A stretch of DNA of 27,467 nt. It comes from Actinomycetes bacterium. GTDB taxonomy: Bacteria; Actinomycetota; Actinomycetes; Streptosporangiales; Streptosporangiaceae. The translations under genes and the position numbers were made by a program. The notes under the pieces were generated by a model. The model made no database searches and was not told the origin of the DNA. It worked only from the letters and a program-made list of their open reading frames with translations. This document shows, one piece after another, positions 8,119 to 18,926 of this stretch. How positions within the stretch are numbered: position 1 is the first letter of the stretch; the number at the start of each line of letters is the position of its first letter. Location of the stretch: contig JAOPYP010000832.1 in NCBI GenBank assembly GCA_025964635.1, forward strand, positions 1 through 27,467. The letters are read 5' to 3'.

Positions 8119-9072
8119 CTAAGCCCCGTTGAGCAGGGCACGGGCCAGGCCGGCGTGCGTGACCAGGCCGTGAATCATCCCGCCGCGGATCGCCGCGCGG
8201 ACCGCGGCGACCTTGGAGACCCCGTAAGCGACCGCGATGATGGTCGGGATCTTGGCCAGCACCTGCCCAGGAGTGACGATCATGCGGCTGTCCAGCCCCG
8301 TCGGCACCGGACGCCCGTCCTTCCCCAGGAAGACCCCGGCCATCTCGGCAATTACCCCGAGCCGGGCGATGTCCGCCCGCTCCGCGGGGCTGCACGCATC
8401 GTAGATGGTGGACAGCCCGGGTGCCCAGGCGCCGATCGCGACCATCGTGATTGTCACCGACGGGACCAGTGCCAGCGCGTCGGCGACGTCGGCCTGCCTG
8501 CGGATGGCGGCGGCCGTCCCGGCATCGTCGAGGATCATCGGTGCGTAGAAGACGTGCGCGGTGCCGCCGCCGATCCGGGCCACGGAGCGCACCAGGTCGA
8601 GCAGGTCCCTGCCGTCCGGTGGCGGGACCGCCCCGGTCAGCTGGACGATCGGGCAGGGCGGCATCCGGGTCAGCGCGGCGGCCAGCCCGCTCAGCGACCG
8701 CGCCCAGGTCAGGCCGATGACATCACTGGGGGTGATGATGTCGGTCAGCGCCTGGCCGGCCGCCTCACTCAGGCGGCGGCGCAGCGCAGGCTCGTCCTCG
8801 TCAGGAAAATCAAACGCGAAGGCGTACTTCAGCCCGAACGCGGAGCAGAGTTCGGCGGACAGCCCAGCGTCCAGGGCTCCGCCGGGCAGCCCGATCTCGA
8901 TGCGCACCATGCCGGCCTCGCGGGCTGAGTCGAGCAGCCGGGAGACCCGGAACCGGCTGATGCCCAGCTGGTCGGCAATGTCCACCTTCGAGACGCCGTC
9001 GAGGTAGAACTGCCGCGCCACCCGTGCGGCCAGCACGATCTCCGCCGGCCGATCGGCGGACAGCCCGGCCAT
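8119..9072 (-). CDS. SorC-family sugar-binding transcriptional regulator
   Basis: The protein has 317 residues, a normal SorC/CggR-family length. ATG at 9072 is preceded by GGGGGAG with a 4-nt spacer. Residues about 15-60 are a winged helix-turn-helix: AARVARQFYLDGVSKVDIAD then QLGISRFRVSRLLDSAREAG. Residues 62-317 are the sugar-phosphate-binding domain with the NagB/RpiA-like fold: VIGLTWARSLSGLAAAL near residue 120, and the C-terminal PTIIAVAYGVSKVAAVRAAI with GMIHGLVTHAGLARALL, the conserved effector-pocket end. Such regulators are usually repressors released by a phosphorylated sugar or by a polyol. It is divergent from the import operon, with repeated ATGAGC half-sites between (9104-9220), so it most likely controls that operon and itself. 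The small ORF and GH15 gene follow on the same strand and may share its transcript. Confidence 0.9.
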   Translation of the reverse strand: MAGLSADRPAEIVLAARVARQFYLDGVSKVDIADQLGISRFRVSRLLDSAREAGMVRIEIGLPGGALDAGLSAELCSAFGLKYAFAFDFPDEDEPALRRRLSEAAGQALTDIITPSDVIGLTWARSLSGLAAALTRMPPCPIVQLTGAVPPPDGRDLLDLVRSVARIGGGTAHVFYAPMILDDAGTAAAIRRQADVADALALVPSVTITMVAIGAWAPGLSTIYDACSPAERADIARLGVIAEMAGVFLGKDGRPVPTGLDSRMIVTPGQVLAKIPTIIAVAYGVSKVAAVRAAIRGGMIHGLVTHAGLARALLNGA

Positions 9073-9103
9073 TGGCTCCCCCAGTCACCAGCAACCCAGC
9101 GAG

Positions 9104-9117
9104 CGCTCATCTGAGCG
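9104..9117. promoter_or_regulatory. Candidate SorC-type operator 1
   Basis: CGCTCATCTGAGCG is a palindrome with 6-bp arms (CGCTCA/TGAGCG) around TC. It lies 31 nt upstream of the regulator ATG and shares its core, GCTCA-N2-TGAGC, with the site at 9209-9220. The position suits autorepression. No binding evidence exists; this is inference from symmetry, repetition and context. Confidence 0.55.
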
Positions 9118-9144
9118 ATACGAACTCATAATTGCAGTTTCTTC

Positions 9145-9150
9145 TTGACT
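9145..9150 (+). promoter_or_regulatory. Possible -35 box of the import operon
   Basis: TTGACT is the only good sigma70-like hexamer in the divergent region. No convincing -10 hexamer lies 16-19 nt downstream (CACTGT at 17), so the promoter is weakly supported. If real, operator 2 would lie downstream of the start site and block elongation or initiation. Confidence 0.3.
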
Positions 9151-9195
9151 TTGCCTAGGACCCGACTCACTGTGTTGGGTATCCGCCTGGTCAGG

Positions 9196-9220
9196 ATGAG
9201 CGCTAGCCGCTCATATGAGC
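9196..9220. promoter_or_regulatory. Candidate SorC-type operator 2, three half-sites
   Basis: ATGAGCG (9196-9202) and CGCTCAT (9208-9214) are inverted around a 5-nt spacer. The second half then forms, with ATGAGC (9215-9220), a perfect 12-bp palindrome GCTCATATGAGC at 9209-9220. Three half-sites in tandem match operator 1 and suit a tetrameric SorC-type regulator. The cluster ends 54 nt upstream of the binding-protein ATG. Confidence 0.6.
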
Positions 9221-9274
9221 AGCGGAGGCGGCCCGTACGGGACAGAGAAGTCACGCCGACGACGGGACAGAACG

Positions 9275-10684
9275 ATGGCTCGAGGACGAGACACCGGACT
9301 AACCGCAGCCCGCACCCCCGCGTCGCCGCTCAGCCGCCGGGCCTTCCTGGCCGGGGCCTCCGGCGGGGCGGCGCTGGCCCTGGCCGGCTGCGCCACCGGC
9401 GCGAAGCAGCTCTTCTCCGGCGGGAACTCTGGGACGACGATCACCGTGGCGATCGTGTCCAACTCGCAGATGCAGGACGCGATCAGCCTGTCCCACCTGT
9501 TCGAGCAGCAGCACCCGGGCATCCACCTGTCATTCGTCTCGCTCCCGGAGAACGAGGCGCGCGCCAAGATCACCGCGGACGTGTCCACCAAGGGCGGCGA
9601 GTTCGACGTGGTGATGATCAGCAACTACGAGACGCCGATGTGGGCGGCCAACGGCTGGCTGGTGAATCTGCAGCCGTACATCAACGCCACCCCCGGCTAC
9701 GACGCCGGCGACTTCCTGCCCCAGCTGCGGGCGACGCTGTCGCACAAGGGGGACCTGTACTCGGTACCGTTCTACGGCGAGTCCTCGTTCCTCATGTACC
9801 GCAAGGACCTGATGGCTCAGGCCGGCATCAAGATGCCGGCCCGGCCCACCTGGACCCAGGTGGAAAAGATCGCCGCCCAGATGCATAACGCCAAGAAGGG
9901 GCGGGCCGGCATCTGCCTGCGCGGTGACCCTGGGTGGGGGGAGAACCTGGCGCCGATGAACACGGTGATCAACTCATTCGGCGGCCGCTGGTTCACCCCG
10001 GCCTGGCAGGCCCAGCTGACCAGCCCCGAAGTAACGCGCGCGGTCAGCACGTACGTGTCGGTGCTGCAGAAATACGGCGAGCCGGGCGCCCCCCAGGCCG
10101 GCTTCTCCGAATGCGCCACCCTGTACGGCCAGGGAGACGCGGCCATGTGGTACGACGCGACCTCCGCGGTCAGCGTCATCGAGGACCCGCAGAGCAGCAA
10201 GGTGGCCGGCCGTAACGGCTATGCCTGGGCCCCGAGCCAGGACGGCCACCCGGCCGGCTGGCTGTACACCTGGTCGCTGGCGATCCCCGCCACCTCCCCG
10301 CACAAGCAGGCCGCCTGGGACTTCGTCGCCTGGATGACCTCGAAGTCCTACATCAGGACGGTGGGCAGCAAGCTGGGCTGGTCGCACGTGCCGCCCGGCA
10401 GCCGTTTCTCCAGCTACCAGATACCGCAGTACAAGAAGCTGTCCGCGGTCTACGGCCCGCTGACCCTGCAGTCCATCAACGCCACCAACTCGGCGCACCC
10501 CACGGTCAAGCCGGTGCCCTACACCGGTGTCCAGTTCCTGGACATCCCGGAGTTCCAGGACCTGGGCACCACCGTCAGCCAGCAGTTCAGCGCGGCCATC
10601 GCCGGCCAGCAGTCGGTCGGGTCCGCGCTCAGCCAGGCCCAGCAGTACGCCCAGGTCGTCGGCGACACCTACCGGAACGCCTGA
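9275..10684 (+). CDS. Extracellular carbohydrate-binding lipoprotein of an ABC importer
   Basis: From the ATG at 9275 the protein has 469 residues. A start at 9215 lies inside the operator palindrome and lacks an RBS, so it was rejected. Residues 19-42 hold a twin-arginine signal (LSRRAFLAGASGGAALALAG) ending in lipobox LAGC with Cys39, so it is probably exported folded by Tat and lipid-anchored outside the membrane. The mature part is a family 1 (MalE/UgpB-type) binding protein: an early ITVAIVSNSQMQDAI strand, FDVVMISNYETPMWAANGWL near residue 115, YSVPFYGESSFLMYRKDLM near 160, and a C-terminal QAAWDFVAWMTSKSYI helix. It delivers the sugar or polyol to the two downstream permeases. The substrate cannot be read from sequence; the neighbouring SorC regulator and dehydrogenase suggest a polyol, the GH15 neighbour a disaccharide. 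Confidence 0.9.
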   Translation: MARGRDTGLTAARTPASPLSRRAFLAGASGGAALALAGCATGAKQLFSGGNSGTTITVAIVSNSQMQDAISLSHLFEQQHPGIHLSFVSLPENEARAKITADVSTKGGEFDVVMISNYETPMWAANGWLVNLQPYINATPGYDAGDFLPQLRATLSHKGDLYSVPFYGESSFLMYRKDLMAQAGIKMPARPTWTQVEKIAAQMHNAKKGRAGICLRGDPGWGENLAPMNTVINSFGGRWFTPAWQAQLTSPEVTRAVSTYVSVLQKYGEPGAPQAGFSECATLYGQGDAAMWYDATSAVSVIEDPQSSKVAGRNGYAWAPSQDGHPAGWLYTWSLAIPATSPHKQAAWDFVAWMTSKSYIRTVGSKLGWSHVPPGSRFSSYQIPQYKKLSAVYGPLTLQSINATNSAHPTVKPVPYTGVQFLDIPEFQDLGTTVSQQFSAAIAGQQSVGSALSQAQQYAQVVGDTYRNA

Positions 10685-10733
10685 TGGCCGGCGCCGGCTT
10701 CCGACACAGCACCGCATCCCCCGGGAGGTCCCG

Positions 10734-11672
10734 ATGACCGCGATCGCTCCGCCGGTTGCCGCCGCGCGTCCCGCGCGGGCCCGTCCCGACCGCCGCCGCC
10801 AGGGCTGGGTGCGGCGCGCGCCGCTGCTGCCCGCGCTGGTCTTCACGATCATCGTGACCCAGCTGCCATTCCTCCTGACGCTCTGGTACTCGCTGCAGTC
10901 GTGGAGCCTGGTCCGGCCCGGGTCCGAGCACTTCGTCGGGTTCAGCAACTATGCGGACGTGTTCAAGGACAGCCAGTTCCGCACGACCGCGGTGAACACG
11001 GTCATCATGACCGTGGGCACGGTGCTCATCGCGATGGTCATCGGCGTCGGCCTGGCCCTGGTGCTGGACCGGAAGTTCCTCGGCCGGGGCGTCGTGCGCA
11101 CCCTGCTGATCACGCCGTTCCTGGTCATGCCGGTGGCCGGCGCCCTGCTGTGGAAGACGACCATGTTCGATCCCACGTTCGGCATCGTCAACTTCCTGCT
11201 CCGGCCGTTCGGCATCGGCCATTTCAACTGGGTCGGCAGCTTCCCGCTGGGCTCGGTCATGATCGAGATGATCTGGCAGTGGACGCCGTTCATGATGCTG
11301 CTCGTGCTGGCCGGGCTGCAAAGCCAGCCCAAGGACATCCTGGAGGCGGCCAGCACTGACGGCGCACGGCCCCTGCAGATCTTCCGCGAGCTGACCCTGC
11401 CGCACCTGCGCCGCTACATCGAGCTCGGCATCGTGCTCGGCGCCGTCTACGTGGTCAACGAATTCGACGCGGTCTACATGATGACCCAGGGCGGGCCGGG
11501 CATCTCCAGCGCCAACCTGCCCTTCTACATCTACCAGCGGGCATTCCTGGGCTTCCAGGTCGGCCAGGCGGCCGCGATGGGCGTGGTGGTGGTCGTGGCG
11601 ACGATCATCATCGCCACCTTCGCGCTACGGCTGATCTTCACCTCGTTCTCCGGAACGGAGCAGGCGGCATGA
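10734..11672 (+). CDS. ABC sugar transporter permease (MalF/UgpA type)
   Basis: The protein has 312 residues from the ATG at 10734, with GGGAGG 6 nt upstream. A frame opening at 10527 overlaps the binding-protein gene and is not the start. A basic N-terminus (residues 1-37) precedes six membrane segments, the first with PLLPALVFTIIVTQLPFLLT. The cytoplasmic EAA loop reads EAASTDGARPLQIFRELTLP near residue 205, the docking site for the ATPase. The C-terminal helix includes GVVVVVATIIIATFALRLIF. It forms a heterodimer with the next permease. Its stop overlaps the next start by 4 nt (ATGA), indicating coupled translation. It lies 49 nt after the binding-protein stop, within the same operon. Confidence 0.9.
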   Translation: MTAIAPPVAAARPARARPDRRRQGWVRRAPLLPALVFTIIVTQLPFLLTLWYSLQSWSLVRPGSEHFVGFSNYADVFKDSQFRTTAVNTVIMTVGTVLIAMVIGVGLALVLDRKFLGRGVVRTLLITPFLVMPVAGALLWKTTMFDPTFGIVNFLLRPFGIGHFNWVGSFPLGSVMIEMIWQWTPFMMLLVLAGLQSQPKDILEAASTDGARPLQIFRELTLPHLRRYIELGIVLGAVYVVNEFDAVYMMTQGGPGISSANLPFYIYQRAFLGFQVGQAAAMGVVVVVATIIIATFALRLIFTSFSGTEQAA

Positions 11673-12553
11673 CTAGCGCGGACATGACCACGGCGGAACC
11701 GGGCGTCGGCACCGCGGCGCCGCGGCGCGTGGCACCCAGGAAGAAGCGGGGTAACAGCATCCCCGTGGGCATCGTCGGCTGGATCGTGGGGATCGTGTTT
11801 TTCTTCCCGGTCCTGTGGATGGTGCTCACGTCGTTCAAGACCGAGGCCCAGGCGTACACCAACACGCCGAGCCTGATCTTCTCGCCCACCCTGTCGCAGT
11901 ACAAGACGGTGTTCTCCAGCGGCATCTGGCCGTACGTGGCGAACTCGGCATTCGCCACCATCGTGTCCACGATCCTGGTTCTGCTGCTGGCCACCCCGTG
12001 CGCGTTCGCGCTCTCGCTGCGCCCGGTGCGCAAGACGCGCGATGTGCTGTTCTTCTTTATCAGCACCAAGATGCTGCCAGTGGTCGCCGCGATCATCCCG
12101 ATCTACATCGCCGCACGTGACCTGCACATGCTGGACAACATCTTCACCCTGGTGATCCTGTACACCGCGATGAACCTGCCGATCGCGGTGTGGATGATGC
12201 GGTCGTTCTTCCTGGAGGTTCCGGGCGAACTGCTGGAGGCGGCCGAGATGGACGGGGCGCCGCTGCGCCGGACCGTGACCGAGGTGATCTTGCCGGTGGT
12301 CGCGCCCGGCCTGGCGGCCACCGCGCTGATCTGCTGCATCTTCGCCTGGAATGAGTTCTTCTTCGCGGTGAACCTCACCGCGACCCAGGCGGCCACGGTA
12401 CCGGTGTTCCTGGTCGGCTTCATCTCGTCCGAGGGCCTGTACTTCGCCCAGCTGGCCGCGGCGGCGACGGTGGCGACCCTGCCCGTCATCCTGGCCGGAT
12501 GGGTGGCGCAGCGCCAGCTGGTGCGCGGCTTGTCCTTCGGGGCCATCAAGTGA
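11669..12553 (+). CDS. ABC sugar transporter permease (MalG/UgpE type)
   Basis: The protein has 294 residues; its ATG overlaps the preceding stop. A basic tail (residues 20-31) precedes the first membrane segment IPVGIVGWIVGIVFFFPVLW and then FKTEAQAY, a typical MalG-family N-terminus. About six membrane helices follow. The EAA loop reads EAAEMDGAPLRRTVTEVILP near residue 190, with the invariant Gly. A periplasmic-side segment near residue 232 includes WNEFFFAVNL, a common family motif. The C-terminus ends AQRQLVRGLSFGAIK, the conserved 'R-G-(L/M)-x-x-G-A-x-K' tail. It partners the preceding permease in forming the transmembrane channel. Confidence 0.9.
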   Translation: MTSADMTTAEPGVGTAAPRRVAPRKKRGNSIPVGIVGWIVGIVFFFPVLWMVLTSFKTEAQAYTNTPSLIFSPTLSQYKTVFSSGIWPYVANSAFATIVSTILVLLLATPCAFALSLRPVRKTRDVLFFFISTKMLPVVAAIIPIYIAARDLHMLDNIFTLVILYTAMNLPIAVWMMRSFFLEVPGELLEAAEMDGAPLRRTVTEVILPVVAPGLAATALICCIFAWNEFFFAVNLTATQAATVPVFLVGFISSEGLYFAQLAAAATVATLPVILAGWVAQRQLVRGLSFGAIK

Positions 12554-12554
12554 T

Positions 12555-12587
12555 ACGGGCAACTGGACACGGGCAAGTGAACACGGG
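12555..12587 (+). repeat. Short 14-bp tandem repeat before the ATPase gene
   Basis: Two near-identical units, ACGGGCAACTGGAC (12555-12568) and ACGGGCAAGTGAAC (12569-12582), and a partial third (ACGGG, 12583-12587) fill the gap between permease and ATPase genes. The ATPase RBS GGGAG lies at the end of the third unit. Confidence 0.6.
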
Positions 12588-12595
12588 AGTCGATC

Positions 12596-13675
<1,080 letters not shown>

Positions 13676-13741
13676 GAGCGGCCAGCCGCCGCGAAGCGCG
13701 CCCGGGAACATGACCGTGATCGGCAACCCTGAGAGGACATG

Positions 13742-14758
13742 ATGCGTGCCGTTACCTGGGAGGCGCCTGGCCAGCTCAAGATCACCGAGGCCGCCGACCC
13801 GGCGCCGCAGCACGGCGAGCTGGTCATCCAGGTGGGGATCTGCGGTATCTGCGGCACTGACCTGCACATCGCCGACGGCGAGTTCCCCCCCACGCCGTAC
13901 CCGATCATCCCGGGCCACGAGTTCGCCGGCCGGATCGTGGCCCGCGGTGCCGGGGTTCCCGGCGACTGGCCAGAGGGTGCGCGGGTCGCCGTGGATCCCT
14001 CGCTGTTCTGCGGGCACTGCCCGGCCTGCCGCGGCGGCCGCGGAAACCTCTGTGCGAACTGGAATGCGATCGGGGACACCGTGAACGGCGCGTTCGCCGA
14101 CTACGTCGCGGTCCCCGCGGTGAACGCCTACCGCATCCCGGACAGCGTGGATGATGCCCAGGGCGCGCTCATCGAGCCGCTGTCCTGCGCCGTGCACGGG
14201 CTGCGGCGCCTCGGCCCGGTCCTCGGGCACGACGTCCTGCTGATCGGCGCGGGCACGATGGGGCTGCTGCTCCTCCAGCTGCTCAACCACGCGGGCGCCC
14301 GCTCCGTGAGCATGGTTGACCGGAAGGCGGCCCGGCTGACGGCGGCCAAGGCCGTCGGTGCGGCCCGCGTCGCCGAGGATGTCTCCGCGCTCGATCACGG
14401 CAGCTTCGGGGTGGCGGTGGACGCGACGGGGGTGCCTGCCGCGATCGAGGCCGCGTTCGGCGCGATCGATCGCGGCGGCCGGCTGCTGATCTTCGGTGTG
14501 GCCAGCGGGGACGCCAGCGTGTCGCTGTCCCCGTTCCGCATCTACAACGACGAGATCACCGTGCTCGGGTCGATGGCCGTGCTCAACAGCTTCGGGGCCG
14601 CAGCTGACCTGATGGCGGCGGGCACCATCGACACCAGCCCGCTGCTTGGACCGCCCTTCGCCCTTGATCAGTTCCCCGAGGCACTGGCCAGCGTCCGCCG
14701 CGGCGAGGGCATCAAGCTCCAGGTGGCGCCGGCCGGCTCGGGTCACGCTCCGCGCTGA
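13742..14758 (+). CDS. Zinc-dependent medium-chain alcohol/polyol dehydrogenase
   Basis: I choose the second of two adjacent ATG codons (13739, 13742) because GAGAGG is then 5 nt away; the protein is 338 residues. The catalytic zinc ligands are Cys37 (GICGTDLH), His59 and Glu60 (GHE). The structural zinc site is Cys90, Cys93, Cys96 and Cys104 (CGHCPACRGGRGNLC). The Rossmann motif is LLIGAGTMGLLLLQL near residue 166, followed by SMVDR, whose acidic Asp favours NAD(+). This pattern fits sorbitol, threonine or similar secondary-alcohol dehydrogenases acting in the cytoplasm. It follows the ATPase gene by 66 nt, so it probably oxidises the imported polyol, or its ketose product, as the first catabolic step. 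The substrate is inferred from context only. Confidence 0.85.
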   Translation: MRAVTWEAPGQLKITEAADPAPQHGELVIQVGICGICGTDLHIADGEFPPTPYPIIPGHEFAGRIVARGAGVPGDWPEGARVAVDPSLFCGHCPACRGGRGNLCANWNAIGDTVNGAFADYVAVPAVNAYRIPDSVDDAQGALIEPLSCAVHGLRRLGPVLGHDVLLIGAGTMGLLLLQLLNHAGARSVSMVDRKAARLTAAKAVGAARVAEDVSALDHGSFGVAVDATGVPAAIEAAFGAIDRGGRLLIFGVASGDASVSLSPFRIYNDEITVLGSMAVLNSFGAAADLMAAGTIDTSPLLGPPFALDQFPEALASVRRGEGIKLQVAPAGSGHAPR

Positions 14759-14776
14759 TCGGGTGCACAGCCCAGG

Positions 14777-14797
14777 CCGGGCCATCGCGGGGCCCGG
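14777..14797. terminator. Hairpin downstream of the transporter operon
   Basis: CCGGGCC (14777-14783) pairs with GGCCCGG (14791-14797) around a 7-nt loop, just after the dehydrogenase stop. Together with the next hairpin it lies between convergent genes and probably ends plus-strand transcription. Confidence 0.5.
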
Positions 14798-14816
14798 GGG
14801 AGATGCAGACCTGCCC

Positions 14817-14848
14817 GTCCAGGCCGGCCGGCCCGGGCCGACCTGGAC
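14817..14848. terminator. Hairpin between the dehydrogenase and katG ends
   Basis: GTCCAGG (14817-14823) and CCTGGAC (14842-14848) form a 7-bp stem. After one mismatch it continues with five more G/C pairs. It ends 8 nt before the katG stop and likely terminates katG on the minus strand. Confidence 0.5.
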
Positions 14849-14855
14849 GTCCTGA

Positions 14856-17090
<2,235 letters not shown>

Positions 17091-17123
17091 GGGAATCCTT
17101 CCGGGCTCGAGGGATCACGGTGC

Positions 17124-17561
17124 TCAGGAACTACGGGCGGTGGAACAGTCGGGGCACAAGCCCCAGTAGATGACCTGGGCCTCGTCGACCGAGAAGCCGT
17201 GGTCGTCAGACGCGGTCAGGCAGGGCGCCTCGCCGACCGCGCAGTCGACGTCAGCGACGACACCGCACGACCGGCACACGATGTGGTGGTGGTTGTCCGC
17301 GACCCGTCCCTCGAACCGGGCCGGGCTGCCGGCTGGTTCGATGCGGCGTACGAGTCCCGCCGCGGTGAGCGCGTGGAGGGCCTCATACACGGCCTGAAGA
17401 GAGATATGGCCTATCCGATCGCGCACCCCGGAGGCGATCGCCTCGACGCCGAGGTGGTCACCCTCCCGGACGGTGTGGAGGAGTGCGACGCGGGCGGCCG
17501 TCACCCGCAGACCGGCGCGGCGCAGCTCCTCGGCGGTCGCCGGAGTCTGGGATGCGGCCAT
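17124..17561 (-). CDS. furA: Fur-family peroxide-responsive repressor FurA
   Basis: The protein has 145 residues; ATG at 17561. The N-terminal winged helix covers residues 8-80, including LRVTAARVALLHTV and SLQAVYEALHALTAAGLV. The dimerisation domain has the metal cluster HHH (91-93), CRSC (96-99) and the second Cys pair CPDC (136-139), a structural zinc site. Family members of this kind (FurA, CatR) repress their own gene and katG; metal-catalysed oxidation releases them. The gene sits immediately upstream of katG, and an inverted repeat lies 27 nt upstream of its ATG. The RBS GAAGG is far (12 nt) from the ATG and weak. Confidence 0.93.
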   Translation of the reverse strand: MAASQTPATAEELRRAGLRVTAARVALLHTVREGDHLGVEAIASGVRDRIGHISLQAVYEALHALTAAGLVRRIEPAGSPARFEGRVADNHHHIVCRSCGVVADVDCAVGEAPCLTASDDHGFSVDEAQVIYWGLCPDCSTARSS

Positions 17562-17587
17562 GACGCCAACCTACCTTCATAGACACG

Positions 17588-17610
17588 AATGATTCAAGAC
17601 AACGAATCAT
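17588..17610. promoter_or_regulatory. Candidate FurA operator upstream of furA-katG
   Basis: ATGATTC (17589-17595) and GAATCAT (17604-17610) form a perfect 7-bp inverted repeat with an 8-nt spacer in an AT-rich island amid GC-rich DNA. It is 27 nt upstream of the furA ATG, as expected for the autoregulatory FurA/CatR box of actinomycetes. The rest of the 227-nt gap to 17788 shows no other clear site; a TACGCT at 17702-17707 could be a -10 for the plus-strand gene. Confidence 0.65.
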
Positions 17611-17788
17611 CTAGGTTTAGTGCTGGGTCAGGCCGCGGCGGCCACCATCATCTGCGCGGACTGCAAGCCGCCCGGCTCGTCGTGCGACGCCGGCGCAGCG
17701 GCTACGCTGTGCCAGCGGGCTGGGTCATTCCGTGCCTGGTCCTGGGAGCCGCCGCGCAGGGGGGCCGCCACGTCAGGGAGTTTGCCTC

Positions 17789-18562
17789 ATGAGCGTCCCC
17801 GGGACGGAACCCGCCCACGCCGCAGAACGCGCGGCCGCCGCCGCGGCAGCCGCGCCCGGGAAGCCCGGCCCGGGCGACGATCCGCGGCTGCCCTGGCAGG
17901 GCAAGCCGCGGGCCGCCGACATCCTCTGCTGGCTGGGCATCGTGCTCAGCGGCTTGTCCTACTGGGTCCTGCTGCCGTTGCGGGTGTCACTGATCGGCAC
18001 TCACCCGGTAGTGGCAGAACTGCTCAATGGCAGCATCGAAGCGATCATCTCGGCCGCCGCGTTCGCCAGGGCCGGGCACGGAACGCTGGCCGTGGTGCTG
18101 CTCGCCGCGATCCCTGGACTGATGAAGTTCGACGCCCTGTACTGGTGGGCGGGGCGGCTGTGGGGCGAGCGGTTCATCATGGCCCTGCCCGGGAGCCGGC
18201 GCGCGGTCAGGCACATGCCGCGCGTGCAGCGGGCCGGCCGCAAGCTCACCTGGCCAGCCGTGGTGGCCAGCTCCTTCCTCCCCATCCCGCGGGCGATCAT
18301 CTTTGTCCTGGCTGGCTGGACCGGGATGAGGCTCGCCGTGTTCCTCATCCTGGACCTGATCGGCGTTCTGCTGTGGGCCGGCCTTCTCGCTGGGCTGGGG
18401 TACGCCCTAGGACACCACGCGGTCGTCGCGGCCATGACCATCTCCCGCTACAGCTGGTGGTTCACGATCGGAATCGTGGCGCTGAGCGTGGTTGGTGTTG
18501 TGCGCTCGCAGCGTCGGCTGAAGGCGGTCGAGGCGGCCTCGGCCGACCAGGACGGCGGATGA
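17789..18562 (+). CDS. DedA/VTT-domain membrane protein
   Basis: From the ATG at 17789 (GGGAG 9 nt upstream) the protein has 257 residues. A frame opening at 17732 was rejected for lacking an RBS. A disordered Ala/Pro-rich N-terminus (1-45) precedes hydrophobic segments at about 48-72, 85-115, 155-175, 177-200 and 215-235. The central part resembles the DedA/VTT (SNARE-associated Golgi) family: GLMKFDALYWWAGRLWGERF, then a basic cytoplasmic stretch, then SFLPIPRAIIFVLAGWTGMR, the re-entrant segment with Pro and Arg. DedA proteins are proton-linked lipid transporters, including undecaprenyl-phosphate flippases in some bacteria. Its C-terminus nearly meets the convergent Rieske gene (7 nt). Specific substrate unknown. 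Confidence 0.75.
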   Translation: MSVPGTEPAHAAERAAAAAAAAPGKPGPGDDPRLPWQGKPRAADILCWLGIVLSGLSYWVLLPLRVSLIGTHPVVAELLNGSIEAIISAAAFARAGHGTLAVVLLAAIPGLMKFDALYWWAGRLWGERFIMALPGSRRAVRHMPRVQRAGRKLTWPAVVASSFLPIPRAIIFVLAGWTGMRLAVFLILDLIGVLLWAGLLAGLGYALGHHAVVAAMTISRYSWWFTIGIVALSVVGVVRSQRRLKAVEAASADQDGG

Positions 18563-18569
18563 CCTGGCC

Positions 18570-18926
18570 TCAGTGGTACGGATGATGGGGGATGGGTGCG
18601 TCGTTGAGCTGCTGGTCAATGTCCACGAGAACGGCGTCGTCTTCGATCTTGCAGGCGTAAACAGGGATGGGGCCGCAGGCAAACACGCCGACGGCCTCAC
18701 CGGTGGTCAGGTCGTAGCGTGACGCGTGGGCGGCGCAGACCAGCGTGTCATCGTCCTGGAGGGAACCCTCGTTAAGGGGTTGCTGCTGGTGGGTGCAGGT
18801 GTTGTGGATCGCCCTGACGTCGTCATCATCGAGGCGGATGAGGCAGATCGGTTCGCGCAGCTCGTCAACCAGCATGGTGTCGCCGACCTCTAGGTCGTCG
18901 AGGTTCGCGACGACTACGAACGTCAT
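18570..18926 (-). CDS. Small Rieske [2Fe-2S] ferredoxin-like protein
   Basis: The protein has 118 residues from the ATG at 18926, with GAAGGA 8 nt upstream; longer upstream frames overlap the preceding gene. The cluster ligands are Cys44 and His46 (CTHQQQPLNEG) and Cys64 and His67 (CAAHASRYDLTTGE), a canonical CxH...CxxH Rieske set in a stand-alone domain like NirD or the ferredoxins of dioxygenases. No signal peptide or membrane helix is present, so it is cytoplasmic. The last residues, PIPHHPYH, are a histidine-rich tail. Its ATG overlaps the stop of the preceding DUF2231-Rieske gene by 4 nt, so the two are co-translated. It probably passes electrons to or from a partner, plausibly the membrane protein encoded upstream. 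No oxygenase is nearby. Confidence 0.85.
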   Translation of the reverse strand: MTFVVVANLDDLEVGDTMLVDELREPICLIRLDDDDVRAIHNTCTHQQQPLNEGSLQDDDTLVCAAHASRYDLTTGEAVGVFACGPIPVYACKIEDDAVLVDIDQQLNDAPIPHHPYH

